Source: Asticcacaulis aquaticus | GTDB lineage: Bacteria; Pseudomonadota; Alphaproteobacteria; Caulobacterales; Caulobacteraceae | Direction of reading: 5' to 3' | Length of the DNA: 64,000 bases | NCBI RefSeq assembly: GCF_028550415.1 | Contig: NZ_JAQQKX010000001.1 | Coordinates: 434,001-498,000 of the forward strand | Shown here: piece by piece, positions 54,984 to 64,000 of the stretch | Position numbering within the stretch: the stretch's first letter is position 1 | How the letters are laid out: every line of letters starts with the position of its first letter | Made by a program: the position numbers and the translations under genes | Notes under the pieces: model-generated | What the model was told of the DNA's origin: nothing | Seen by the model: the letters and a program-made list of their open reading frames with translations, nothing else | Databases searched by the model: none

Positions 54984-57230
54984 TCAGAGGGCATAGATTG
55001 GCGTCTGATACCTTGATGGCGTTGCGGCTTTGGGCAGTCGCCGATTTGGCGCCGTCACCGATACATTGTCAAAATAGGGCGTGCTGATCTTCGCTTTCGA
55101 CTGACCTGCCACCAATCCGGCCATACCTTTTTCGTAAAGGTTGCTTTTCGCTGTAAGAACGGGCTTCCCATTGATCACGCCGGTGATTACATCGCCCTCA
55201 AATCGTATCGAGAGCCGATACCAGGTATGCGACTTGATGCCTGGAACCGTTTGGGTTCCGAGAACCAGTTCACCGCCCTCTCCATCGAATTTACCCGCCG
55301 CTATGAGCCTTTGCTGCTCCGCATCCCCCACGAGCGCTTTCGGATCTTTCTTGCCTCGGATGGCGATTAGTCGAGCCTGACCGTCGTCCCTCAACTCGAA
55401 AAAGTAGCCCTTGGGAATGAACCCGTAGCCCGTGCCAACGTGGTTGATACGACCCATTACACCGCCGGTGTCTCCGTTATTTAGCCAGATGTCAGCACCT
55501 ACTTCATAGTTGGTCCAGGCTGCATCGCCCAAGATCGTGTAGGGCTGCCAGTCTGGTGCCCATGAGATCGTCGGAACTGGAATAACCTGCCGCAGACACA
55601 GCCCCTTTTTGTCTGGTCGATTCACAAGCTCGAACCCGCCGGCAATATCCGCCGTGTAGCGAGGCAAATAACCTGACAGGTCCGGCCGTTTGTAGCTTTC
55701 GAAGGTTTCATAATAGGGGAACGGGAAGGCTTTCGATGCCGGGATGTCTGCAAACCCGCCTTTCTGTTGGCCGGTCGTCGTCGACAAAGAATAGATGCTA
55801 TTCGCTTCCAGGGTCAGGGTCACAGCGCCACCCTCAACCTTCAGGTCCTCAAGTCGAACAAACTGTTCAGCGGCGTTACTCCGCCAGACACATAAGGGTT
55901 TGGTGGACAAACCATCGACAATCTCCAGTCGGAGGTTCTGCGGTCCCTTCGCATCCTTAGTTTCTATGATCACACTGTAATCGTCGCCCGGCGACTTAAG
56001 CGTTACAAACGTACCTCCTTGTCCCAACTCACCACTGCCGCCGTACAGAAAAGTCCAGCCAATCTCCGTGAATTGACCCCAATGTGCGTAACCCCACAAG
56101 GATTCCCGGATCTTGTAGTGACCGCTCCAAGGCTCCCACGCCAGCATAGCCGCAGGATCTTCGGAATAGGGTTCTGTGGGATAAACACCGGCTATGTCGT
56201 ACCAGTTTACGACCTTGGTGACACCGCTTTTGATGTAATTGTGGTTGAAGCACTGGGTGATGCTGATCGCACAATCAAAACCTTTCTTGTAGACGTGATC
56301 CTCGGTATTCCAGATCGGCTTGCCCAGTTGAGCGGCGATAGCCTGATTTTCAGGCGTTACCGGCCAGTTGGAATAGAAGGTGTGGGCGCCGATGATATCG
56401 ATGGAGTCGCTCAGTTCCTTATCGACCAGCAGGTCGGGGACGAAGTCGAGCTTATCCTTGGGCCAGTTGTCGAAGCCGTGCAGCTTCACCTTCTCGAAAC
56501 CTCTGGTCTTCAAAGCCGATTTCAGCGCCTTTGCGAAGCCATAGCTGACGCCTTTTTCATTTCGGACACCCATGGCATCCAGTTCGAGTCCATGAACCTT
56601 ACGCAGGCCTTCCAGCCACTTGATGTAGTAGTCAACAGCATCCTGTGAGAAGAATTTTGCATCACCGTTTTTACCGATCTTGTCGAAATGGCCACCACTG
56701 TCACCGACCCAGCCAGGTGCGCTCCATGCCGTGCCGTCGAGTGACAGTTTCGGATTACGCTTCTTGGCTTCCTTCAGCACCCACCACGTGTAGCCGCGTT
56801 GGTAATTGAGGTCTTCTCGGGTGTGCATATGACTCAGCATGGAGCCTTGCGTGGAGTTTCCATCGCCCGGTATCTCGACCAACAAAGCGCTTACCGATGC
56901 ACCGAATTTTGGCTTGTAAACTAGATCGAGAATCTGACTCCGCTGAGGCTCAGGGTAATCCTTCAACAGAACTGATGTGGCCCCACCCCCATTCACGACG
57001 CCTATGCCGTCGAAGCGTTTACCGCCCGCATGACCGTTCAGGAGGACCCTGTGCGTGGGCAAATCGCCCGTTACAGCCGCCACGCTGCGGGGTGCAAAAC
57101 TCAGGCTCAAATGCGCGAAAAGACTTACTGACCCCAGAAGATGGGTCCGCCGGGAAACCGCAAGCCGTCCAGTATCGCTGTCGGTTTTAGAGGACTTCAA
57201 AAAAGTGCGGATCGCGGTGAACAGGCTCAT
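54984..57230 (-). CDS. Glycoside hydrolase family 59 (galactocerebrosidase-like), copy 2
   Basis: A 748-residue paralogue of the protein at 12737-14896. The two align almost without gaps from about residue 60, with long identical stretches such as FDGIGVVNGGGATSVLLK and DAVDYYIKWLEGLR. Catalytic pair: Glu225 (GVRNEKG) and Glu310 (WNTEDHV). The N-terminus has a twin-arginine-like SRRTHLLG signal, after a longer leader. A C-terminal lectin-like domain is present. It sits in a minus-strand set with a TonB receptor, esterase and GH35 gene. The coding DNA is less GC-rich than copy 1. GGGAG precedes the ATG. Confidence 0.9.
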   Translation of the reverse strand: MSLFTAIRTFLKSSKTDSDTGRLAVSRRTHLLGSVSLFAHLSLSFAPRSVAAVTGDLPTHRVLLNGHAGGKRFDGIGVVNGGGATSVLLKDYPEPQRSQILDLVYKPKFGASVSALLVEIPGDGNSTQGSMLSHMHTREDLNYQRGYTWWVLKEAKKRNPKLSLDGTAWSAPGWVGDSGGHFDKIGKNGDAKFFSQDAVDYYIKWLEGLRKVHGLELDAMGVRNEKGVSYGFAKALKSALKTRGFEKVKLHGFDNWPKDKLDFVPDLLVDKELSDSIDIIGAHTFYSNWPVTPENQAIAAQLGKPIWNTEDHVYKKGFDCAISITQCFNHNYIKSGVTKVVNWYDIAGVYPTEPYSEDPAAMLAWEPWSGHYKIRESLWGYAHWGQFTEIGWTFLYGGSGELGQGGTFVTLKSPGDDYSVIIETKDAKGPQNLRLEIVDGLSTKPLCVWRSNAAEQFVRLEDLKVEGGAVTLTLEANSIYSLSTTTGQQKGGFADIPASKAFPFPYYETFESYKRPDLSGYLPRYTADIAGGFELVNRPDKKGLCLRQVIPVPTISWAPDWQPYTILGDAAWTNYEVGADIWLNNGDTGGVMGRINHVGTGYGFIPKGYFFELRDDGQARLIAIRGKKDPKALVGDAEQQRLIAAGKFDGEGGELVLGTQTVPGIKSHTWYRLSIRFEGDVITGVINGKPVLTAKSNLYEKGMAGLVAGQSKAKISTPYFDNVSVTAPNRRLPKAATPSRYQTPIYAL

Positions 57231-57576
57231 ATGTTTCTCCCGATGTAATTTTTTACGTTCGAACTTCGCGATGGAACGCCCCAGCCAAATAGTGAAAGTT
57301 TTGATCGGGCGAGGTCAAAACGAGAAAAAAGTCCGCCAAAATGGTCTGGCGGACCAAGTCTCTAGGAATGTACCCAAAAGGGCGGGGAATTCACGAATGC
57401 TCGAAGCGCGTGCGTTGGTGGACTACCTGTATCCGCGCTTCATTTAATAGAGGTATTTGGACCGGAATTTCCGCCACTCGTTTTCGAGATTTTTGCTAAA
57501 AAAACAGATCAAAAGGCGACCGCTATGGTCAGAGTAGACGGGAAGAGACACGTCCGGAGCCCCTCCCCGTCTGGGA
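57231..57576. other. Intergenic region between receptor stop and GH59 start
   Basis: A 346-base stretch upstream of the GH59 gene, so likely holding its promoter. A loose inverted repeat TTTGA...TCAAA (about 57299-57319) is the only structure noted. No gene supported. Confidence 0.35.
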
Positions 57577-60500
57577 TCAGAATTTCGCTGTCACGCCGAC
57601 AAAGAATTCCGTCCCAAGCGCATCATAGGTTTGCTGACCGCTTTGATTCGGCATCTCCACGTTGAACAGGTTGTTTGCACCACCGAATAGTTTGATTTTG
57701 TCGTTCAGATCGTAGTCGATGCTGAGATCGATATAGTTTTGCGCCTTGATCGTTGGATAGGCGATCGTATTGAGCGCAGGCGTTGATGCCGAGCCTTGAC
57801 GCATCGGCACGATATATCGATCGGTTGTCACCGGTCCGAAATAGCGGTCGCGTACGCTCACGCTGAGATCACCCACATTCCATGTGGCGCGGAAAAAGCC
57901 CCGGACATGCGGCAACGGCGTCCCGCAGGTGCCGCCGAAGGTGCCGACGCAATCATTCTGGACAGCCGGCAGAGCCGATACTGGCACGCGGGTGAAGTCC
58001 TCCAGCCACGTGAAATTACCGGTGAGGTCGAACGTACTCCGATCAGCCAGCCGGGGCAGACCAAAGTTTGCCTCGATGCGGTAACGCACAGCGAGATCAT
58101 AGCCTGAAGTCTTCAGCGCACCGGTGTTGGCGTTCAGAACGCGTAACGGGTTGTTTTCGACGATTTCACCGGTCGACGACAGGCGCGGGATGGCGCGGCA
58201 GAACTCACTGGCGGCATCCTTGACCGTGTAATAGCACAGGTTCATCGCGTTTTGGGCACCCCCGCCGAGGGGTGCGATCGCGCCTTCAAGTTCGATATTG
58301 AAGTAGTCGACGCTGACGAAGAGGCGCGGCAGGAAGCTCGGTGTGAAAACGACACCGAGGGTTTTCGTGTCCGACGTTTCTTCGCTCAGATTGGGATTTC
58401 CGCCTGTTTGAACCTGCACGAAGGCGTTCGGTTGAACACCGGTCCCAAACACATTTGCCGACGGTACGCCAGTGGCAACACACAGGGCGCGAACGTCCGC
58501 TGTTTGCAGCGATGTCGGGGCGCGGCTCGAACACGGATCGAACACAACGACCGAATTGGTCGTCAGGCCGCCGAACAGCTCTTGAATATTTGGCGCCCGG
58601 ATCGCGCGCTGATATTGAGCGCGGAAAGCGACATCGCGGTTGACCTTCCAGTCGGCGCCATAGAAGTAGGTCGATACGGAACCGACACCCTTGAGCGAAT
58701 AGTCAGACTGGCGGAAGCCGGTGTTGACCGTCAGGGCCTTGACCAACGGCAGATCGGCCAAGACCGGTATGCGCAGTTCGCCGAACAGTTCTTTGACGGT
58801 TACGCTGCCCTTTGTCGACAGACCGGGGCTGTAGCCGGCGATGTCACCCGTTGCGAGACCCTGATCCGGAACATACTCGCCTTCGGTCTTGCGCCATTCA
58901 GCGCCCCCGGAGAAGCCCACATCGCCCGCCGGTAGCGTCAGCAGGATACCTGTCAGGTTTGCCTGAATCACCTGCATGGTCGCGCTTGTCTGGCTGAGCG
59001 AGTTGGTCGCTATCGCGGTTGCGCAGGCCTGGCTGACGTTTTGGCCGAAGATGTTGCACACCGGGGCCGCGCCACCGACGGACAGGAGACTCCGTTGCAG
59101 GCGGCTTCGGGAAATACCGTTCAGCACCAGAATGGATTCTTCCGTGTGGGCATAGCTGTAATAGGCGTCATATTTCAGCTCGCGCAGGAAGGCCGGCGAC
59201 ACCTCCGGCAGACTGCCGCGCAGGCCCCACGCCCCGCGGAATACGTTGCGCGTATTGCTGCCGTGGCGCGGCCCTAGATCGGAGTATCGTCGACCCGCGG
59301 TGATGACGGCGAGGCCGTCATTGGGCGCGTTGGTGAAAAGCGCGTTTCCAGCCGTCACAGTGGTAGTCGAGGTTTCGGCGATATCCAGTTGACGGAGGAC
59401 TTCGCGCATCTGGGTCGAAAGATAGGGATTATTCGTATTGAACAGCGTTGGCGAACCAACATTGGTCGCTGCCAGTTGGCCTGCAACCTTGTTGTAGCTG
59501 TAGTGCAGCTCCATATAGGCCGTCGCCCGATCACTGAGATCATAATGGGCGAAGGAATTTAGCATGTAGCGATCCTGCGCGCTTTGCAGGTAGTTGGGCG
59601 GCTGGTTGTTGTAGCGATCGGTCGGATCGACCGCCGGACGTGCGGTCGTGCCCGTGTCGTTGAAGGTGAAGCCGAATGAGCCCATGCCCGACAGGCCCGC
59701 TGCGGTATAGGCAGCATTCAGACCGGCATTGCTACCGCCGAACGACGGGATACCCGAGAAGCGGCCATTTGGAATATCGCCGCTGCCACTGAAGATATAG
59801 CCGATATAGCCGCCGGCCTGTGCGCAGGTCTGACCCGATGGCGGCACGAGTTGGGTGCCCGGAGTTGTCGCCGTACCGGTGCCGTTGGCGACACAGCTTT
59901 CGCCCAGACCGTAATATGACCAGTCGTAATCGCCACGGAAAACCGGCTCGCGCTTCACATAGTTCAGCGAAACGACCATGTTGCCGCGGCCGCCATCGAA
60001 ATTACCACCAGCGGTAAAGTCGAGGTTGTAGGTCGGCGTGCCTGTGTGCCCAACCCAGTTGTACTGTGCCTTGGCTTCGACCCCTTCGAAATTATCCTTC
60101 ATGACGAAGTTGACGACACCCGTGATGGCATCGGAACCGTAAACGGCTGAAGAGCCGCCGGTGACCACTTCGGTGCGTGCGATGAGGCTTGAGGGAATGG
60201 AATTCAGATCGGTGATTTGGCGTGCGTCAAAAATAGCGAAGCGACGTCCATTCACGAGGACAAGGTTGCGGCTCGATCCAAACCCGCGTAGGTTTATATC
60301 CACAAATCCGCTCGACTGGCCTGATACTTCATTGGAGAAGGAGCTGCCGGTCGACGACCCGAACGATTGCGGCAGTTGAAGCAGGGTCCGCTCGATATTG
60401 ATGTTGCCCGACCGGCGGATATCCTCTTCGCGGACTACCGCCACAGGCGTTGACGCGTCGAAGCCGGTCCGGGCAATCCGTGATCCGGTTACGATGACCT

Positions 60501-60621
60501 CCTGCGGCTCATCGGCGGCCTTCTCAGCGGTGGGTTGGGCGTCCTGGGCAAAAGCACCACACGCCATCGAAAGACCTGCTGTAGCGACACCGGCGCACAG
60601 AAGCGATTTTACTCTTCGCAT
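57577..60621 (-). CDS. TonB-dependent outer-membrane receptor of the glycan locus
   Basis: A 1014-residue receptor. Signal peptide (cleavage after GAFAQ near residue 26), TonB box EVIVTGSR (about 42-49), plug with RTLLQLPQSFGS, NLVLVNGRR and VVTGGSSAVYGSDAI, then a large barrel ending in the aromatic-rich GTEFFVGVTAKF. Strong AGGAGG lies before the ATG. It lies between the esterase and GH59 genes on the same strand, so it probably imports oligosaccharides released from the same glycan; this is inference from position. Confidence 0.93.
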   Translation of the reverse strand: MRRVKSLLCAGVATAGLSMACGAFAQDAQPTAEKAADEPQEVIVTGSRIARTGFDASTPVAVVREEDIRRSGNINIERTLLQLPQSFGSSTGSSFSNEVSGQSSGFVDINLRGFGSSRNLVLVNGRRFAIFDARQITDLNSIPSSLIARTEVVTGGSSAVYGSDAITGVVNFVMKDNFEGVEAKAQYNWVGHTGTPTYNLDFTAGGNFDGGRGNMVVSLNYVKREPVFRGDYDWSYYGLGESCVANGTGTATTPGTQLVPPSGQTCAQAGGYIGYIFSGSGDIPNGRFSGIPSFGGSNAGLNAAYTAAGLSGMGSFGFTFNDTGTTARPAVDPTDRYNNQPPNYLQSAQDRYMLNSFAHYDLSDRATAYMELHYSYNKVAGQLAATNVGSPTLFNTNNPYLSTQMREVLRQLDIAETSTTTVTAGNALFTNAPNDGLAVITAGRRYSDLGPRHGSNTRNVFRGAWGLRGSLPEVSPAFLRELKYDAYYSYAHTEESILVLNGISRSRLQRSLLSVGGAAPVCNIFGQNVSQACATAIATNSLSQTSATMQVIQANLTGILLTLPAGDVGFSGGAEWRKTEGEYVPDQGLATGDIAGYSPGLSTKGSVTVKELFGELRIPVLADLPLVKALTVNTGFRQSDYSLKGVGSVSTYFYGADWKVNRDVAFRAQYQRAIRAPNIQELFGGLTTNSVVVFDPCSSRAPTSLQTADVRALCVATGVPSANVFGTGVQPNAFVQVQTGGNPNLSEETSDTKTLGVVFTPSFLPRLFVSVDYFNIELEGAIAPLGGGAQNAMNLCYYTVKDAASEFCRAIPRLSSTGEIVENNPLRVLNANTGALKTSGYDLAVRYRIEANFGLPRLADRSTFDLTGNFTWLEDFTRVPVSALPAVQNDCVGTFGGTCGTPLPHVRGFFRATWNVGDLSVSVRDRYFGPVTTDRYIVPMRQGSASTPALNTIAYPTIKAQNYIDLSIDYDLNDKIKLFGGANNLFNVEMPNQSGQQTYDALGTEFFVGVTAKF

Positions 60622-60638
60622 ATGTTTCCTCCTGATTG

Positions 60639-60663
60639 GCCCGTTTTGTCTGATTTAACGGGC
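60639..60663 (-). promoter_or_regulatory. 5' leader stem of the receptor gene
   Basis: GCCCGTT/AACGGGC (7 bp, 11-base loop) about 20 bases upstream of the start codon. Could be an operator half-site pair or an mRNA hairpin. Confidence 0.4.
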
Positions 60664-60881
60664 TCAATTAGGTAGAGCGGTGTTCGATACGCCTGCCTCC
60701 ATACTCGGCGCGAAAATAATTTAAGCTACCCCCCCGGAATGGCAAAGAAATGAGCCACTATTGTGAGGCGGTCAGGTGCCTAGGTTTACGCTGAACGCCC
60801 GCTTCCCCCAGCATCGAGTTTATCGCCAATGGGAAATACCGATGAAGGCAAATCCCACTCGCCGAGTCAGGCAGCCTCCAT

Positions 60882-62330
60882 TCAGCGGCGTGTTCGAAAC
60901 GGCCAAGCGGGCAAGCCCTCTTTGTTCATTAAATTCGATCTTGCCCCCTCGTCCCACGCAAAGCGAACATCCATCGGTTCAGAGACAAACGGACTCGAAA
61001 CTATGATCTGGTCGCCCGAGATTTCCGCTTTTGCGGGAAAATAGACCCCGTCCGCACCCGCGACCGCGAACCATGTGATCGGCTTTTTATCTCGCGATGC
61101 CAACCCACCACCTACAAAATCAAAAGTCAGAATTGCCCTGCCTTCCGAAATCGCCATTGACTTGAACCGCGGGCCGGAGAAAACGAGATCGCTACGGCCA
61201 TAGGTTTTCGCTAACGCCCATCCAGCCAGACGTTCACCAACATCTTTCTTATTGCGAGGATGGATATCTGCCAGATCATCTACCAGATCACTCACAACGA
61301 CCATGCCGGTTCCGGGTACCGAAAGCGCGTCGGTCTGCGCTTCCTGTATTAGAGGTGCCGCTTCAGGCGACGCGACACGAAGTGGACGTTCGATGTGATA
61401 GAGATAAGGTGCGATCTGGACATAGTAAAACGGTACATCGGACTTGAACGCCGTACGCCAGCCGCCGACAAGCGCGCGCATCTTGTCGGCATAGTCATCT
61501 CCCGCAGGATAGTCACTGGCGTTGCCTTCACCCTGATACCAGATCACGCCTTTGATCGTCAGATTTGAAAGCGGCGCGATCATTCCATTGAACAGTTCCG
61601 TTCGCTTGATACCGTCGACCTTCTCACCACCGGCTTCCACGGCAAGGAAGCGCTTCAGACTCGATTGCCCCCGAAAGCCATCCGTGGAAATCCATTCTTC
61701 GATCCGGGTTCCTCCCCATGTGGAATCGATAAGCCCAACGGGCGTACCCAAGGCTCCGTTCAGTCGCCGCGCAAAGTAGTAACCCGCGGCCGAGAATCCC
61801 TCCTCCGTGACTTGGTCAGGAGTACAGACAATCCAGTGCCCCTCGACATCATTCGTTTCCTTTGCTCCCCGCGCTTTCTTAACTTTGAAGATGCGGATTT
61901 CCGGATAGTTAGCCGCGGTCATTTCGGCCTTGTAATCGAAGATGCCGGGGAATTTTCCCCAACGAAAGGGCATCTCCATATTCGACTGGCCGGATGCCAG
62001 CCACACCTCACCGATTAGGATGTCTTTCACCGTCAGGGTGTTTGCCTTCCCTTTGACGATCATGTCGATTGGTTGGCTGGAAGACTTCATAGGCTTCAAC
62101 TGCACCCGCCATTGGCCGCCCAAACCTGCCTTCGTTTTAACCGTCTGACCCGCAATCCGAACATCGACCTTTTCACCCGGATCGGCCCAACCCCAGACGC
62201 TAACGGACTGTCCCCCTTGAAGAGTCATATGATCTGAAAGAATAGCCGGTAGCCGTACGTCCGACCAGGCGAAGGTCGGCGTCAAAATGGCGACCGTCAG
62301 GGATATTATTTTGATGGTATTCATGTGCAT
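60882..62330 (-). CDS. Sialate O-acetylesterase-like carbohydrate esterase
   Basis: A 482-residue SGNH-type esterase of the sialate O-acetylesterase (SASA) family. Signal peptide near residues 1-24. The block LASGQSNMEMPF carries the nucleophilic serine, and VIWYQGEGNASDYP and a C-terminal region with DLADIHPRNKKDVG supply the Asp-His part. It removes O-acetyl groups from glycans. It is 97 bases downstream of the GH35-type gene, so likely the same operon. Confidence 0.9.
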   Translation of the reverse strand: MHMNTIKIISLTVAILTPTFAWSDVRLPAILSDHMTLQGGQSVSVWGWADPGEKVDVRIAGQTVKTKAGLGGQWRVQLKPMKSSSQPIDMIVKGKANTLTVKDILIGEVWLASGQSNMEMPFRWGKFPGIFDYKAEMTAANYPEIRIFKVKKARGAKETNDVEGHWIVCTPDQVTEEGFSAAGYYFARRLNGALGTPVGLIDSTWGGTRIEEWISTDGFRGQSSLKRFLAVEAGGEKVDGIKRTELFNGMIAPLSNLTIKGVIWYQGEGNASDYPAGDDYADKMRALVGGWRTAFKSDVPFYYVQIAPYLYHIERPLRVASPEAAPLIQEAQTDALSVPGTGMVVVSDLVDDLADIHPRNKKDVGERLAGWALAKTYGRSDLVFSGPRFKSMAISEGRAILTFDFVGGGLASRDKKPITWFAVAGADGVYFPAKAEISGDQIIVSSPFVSEPMDVRFAWDEGARSNLMNKEGLPAWPFRTRR

Positions 62331-62427
62331 GATCTTTCTTCCGGTATCTTCGGCGTCGGCCGTCTATTGTCTAGGATTTGGTCGCGGCAATCCTCGCGAG
62401 TTCGATGCGCTCATTCGCACTCTTCAA

Positions 62428-64000
62428 TCACCGTGCTTGGCGCATATCGACCAGTTTCACGCCTTCCAAGGCGTTGCCGGGCTTGCCGTCGGTCGTGACG
62501 GCAAGCGCGATCGTGTTGGCGCCGTTCGGGTTCAGGAATGCCGGAGGTATGACAAAGGTATTCTGCGGCCCGACGTTTGAGACATAGTTGCCAGCATGCC
62601 AGCCGTTGACGAAGATCAGAACGCGCGTGTGCCTATCGGTTTTTGTCTGTGTCGGATCGCCGAAAACCAGGGCGAGTTGCGTATCGACATCCTTGGGCAG
62701 ATCCAGCTTGAAGGCAGTGCGCAGCCAGTAGGTACCCGGTGCAGGCGGGGCGGCGGTGACGTTGGCGGGCGTCCACCCGTCGGGTCTGGCGTCGGGTAGG
62801 TGCCAGCCCTTGCGTTCACCGTAGAGCCCGCCGTTGTTGAACGTGCCCCGCACGGGGTCCATGGTCTCGCCCTGACCCTGAATTTTCCACGTGATCGGCG
62901 TGGTGAAGCGTTGCGTCTCGTCAGGGCTGAGCGAGGCCGAGATTAGGCCGCGCCCCTCCTTGTGTTCCTCATTGGCGAACAGATCCCAGTTGTGCGACAT
63001 GTTGCGCACCATCACCGATATCTGGTGCGTGCCGGGTTTCAGATCGACGTCGAAGCTGGCCTTACCCACCGTTGGGATTTTCGGATAGGTGAAACCGCCC
63101 GGCAGCTCGTTCTGACCGACGAACCTGCCATCGATCCACACCTGCACGAGACCGACCGCGCCACCGCCATAGGTCAGCTCCAGTTTTTTCTGAGTGGTCC
63201 TCGCCGTCAAGCGGCCCCGATACCAGACATCGCCCTGATGGAAACCGTAATCGCTCATCGCCAAAACCGGCTGCCCCGGCGGCGGCTGGGTCGGCACGGT
63301 GGCGGCAGAAACCTTCAGGTCCGCCACGCGCCATGCGCTGTCGTCGAAGGCGGGATCGGCTTCACGCGAATCCCAACGGATTGTCCATTGCGCCGCCATC
63401 AGATCAGGCAGCACGACGGCTTTCGGCTCCGCGAGGTACGAGGTCAACAGCGATCCGGAGGCCGTTGAATGGGCGTCCAGCGGTGTTCCGTTGAAAGTCA
63501 GCGTTTTCGCCGTCGCCCAGACTTCGATGGCCTCGGCTGTCTGACCCTCACCGGTCAGGTTCAGGCGCTCGCCATCCCACACCGCGCCTTTGACGATCGC
63601 GCTCGTGCGTTGCAGAACAGGCCCTTTGTCTGTCTCTTGCCGCCAGAATTTCTGGGTTTCGGCATCCTCACCAATGAGTAGCAGCAGCGGGGCGGCATCG
63701 CCCGTTATACGCAGTCGGATTAGGCCTTTGTGCTGATAGTTCAGACGCAGGTCGCCGGTCTTGGCGTCGTAAACCGTGGTCGCCAGACCCTCGATCACCT
63801 CGACCTTGGGCTTAGTCTTGAAACGCAGGACGGTCTCGCCATCCTCACCGACCCGACCATACAACAGAGCAATATCGGTCGCGCCCTGTTGAAGGTGGGT
63901 TTGCAGGTCCGACGTCGTATAGACCAGCTTTTGTCGCTCCAGCCCGTAATCGGCCAGCAGCAGCTTGGCGTCCTGCCCCTTGAGCCGCAGCGTGCCTTGT
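62428..64000 (-). CDS. GH35-type beta-galactosidase, C-terminal part (N-terminus outside window)
   Basis: The frame is open from the right edge to a stop at 62428, giving about 523 residues. The visible part has the beta-galactosidase middle domains (GQDAKLLLADYGLERQKLVY, IALLYGRVGEDGETVLRF) and jelly-roll domains (GDVWYRGRLTARTT, WIDGRFVGQNELPGG, VLIFVNGWHAGNYV), an arrangement known from GH35 enzymes. The catalytic TIM barrel and its glutamates lie outside the window, so activity cannot be checked. A TTG at 63864 is a false start. It heads the esterase on the same transcript. Confidence 0.8.
   Translation of the reverse strand, partial: QGTLRLKGQDAKLLLADYGLERQKLVYTTSDLQTHLQQGATDIALLYGRVGEDGETVLRFKTKPKVEVIEGLATTVYDAKTGDLRLNYQHKGLIRLRITGDAAPLLLLIGEDAETQKFWRQETDKGPVLQRTSAIVKGAVWDGERLNLTGEGQTAEAIEVWATAKTLTFNGTPLDAHSTASGSLLTSYLAEPKAVVLPDLMAAQWTIRWDSREADPAFDDSAWRVADLKVSAATVPTQPPPGQPVLAMSDYGFHQGDVWYRGRLTARTTQKKLELTYGGGAVGLVQVWIDGRFVGQNELPGGFTYPKIPTVGKASFDVDLKPGTHQISVMVRNMSHNWDLFANEEHKEGRGLISASLSPDETQRFTTPITWKIQGQGETMDPVRGTFNNGGLYGERKGWHLPDARPDGWTPANVTAAPPAPGTYWLRTAFKLDLPKDVDTQLALVFGDPTQTKTDRHTRVLIFVNGWHAGNYVSNVGPQNTFVIPPAFLNPNGANTIALAVTTDGKPGNALEGVKLVDMRQAR

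Noticed and set aside
57055-57447. 130-codon plus-strand frame at the GH59 start
   Set aside because: Its first half is antisense to the GH59 signal region and the rest lies in the promoter gap; no motif or ribosome site.
62428-63864. Treating the GH35-type gene as complete from 63864
   Set aside because: The codon there is TTG in the middle of a conserved domain, and the frame continues with family-like sequence to the window edge, so the gene is partial.
53152-64000. A right-end attachment site or the missing radC 3' end
   Set aside because: I scanned for CACAACCACC and for the codons of Ser-Gly-Asp-Pro continuing RadC and found neither; the other end is either beyond the window or lost.

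Overview
The window is a GC-rich alphaproteobacterial chromosome segment, most likely from a stalked-bacterium relative in the Caulobacteraceae (Asticcacaulis/Caulobacter type). The evidence is the divK-pleD pair, a mipZ gene, two very large TonB-dependent receptors, a UrcA-type protein, a TTAA-N7-TTAA CtrA-like box, a phasin, and housekeeping blocks in the order pyrB-pyrC-plsY-dprA-topA-rnr and crcB-rluC-HAD-atp12. No rRNA, tRNA or CRISPR array was recognised.

Layout. 1-8.1 kb: a partial OPT peptide transporter, a TonB receptor, an EEP-family hydrolase, a small membrane protein and gatC-gatA. 8.2-14.9 kb: a UrcA-like protein, a methyltransferase, ruvX plus an AEC transporter, a zinc alcohol dehydrogenase lacking half of its structural zinc ligands, and a family-59 glycosidase. 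14.9-26.6 kb: pyrB, a catalytically dead-looking dihydroorotase, plsY, dprA, topA, two orphan genes, rnr and a DUF4385 gene. 26.7-38.1 kb: a secreted protein, an AraC regulator, rpmG, pleD and divK, a RidA protein, a FemAB/GNAT-like protein, two micro-ORFs, an Mpo1-like protein, atp12, a HAD phosphatase, rluC, crcB, a HIT protein and a histidine phosphatase. 38.2-51.1 kb: a GGDEF-EAL protein, orphan and small membrane genes, an LLM flavin oxidoreductase, clpA-clpS, a phasin, a D,D-carboxypeptidase with a SPOR domain, a DnaJ-like membrane protein, mipZ and map.

From 51.1 kb the character changes. radC is cut off exactly at its His-Asn-His-Pro metal motif and is followed at once by a tyrosine recombinase and an ankyrin-repeat gene. 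I read this as the left end of an integrative element inserted in radC; its other end is not visible. Beyond lies a co-directional minus-strand carbohydrate locus: a partial GH35-type beta-galactosidase, a sialate O-acetylesterase-like esterase, a TonB-dependent receptor, a second GH59 glycosidase closely related to the one at 12.7 kb, and an EF-hand protein. Together these look like a system for capturing and degrading a galactose-containing, probably acetylated glycan.

Intergenic spaces hold several families of palindromic repeats, often as inverted pairs, and many clear rho-independent terminators. Most start codons were moved downstream from the longest possible ORF on the basis of ribosome binding sites and family lengths.
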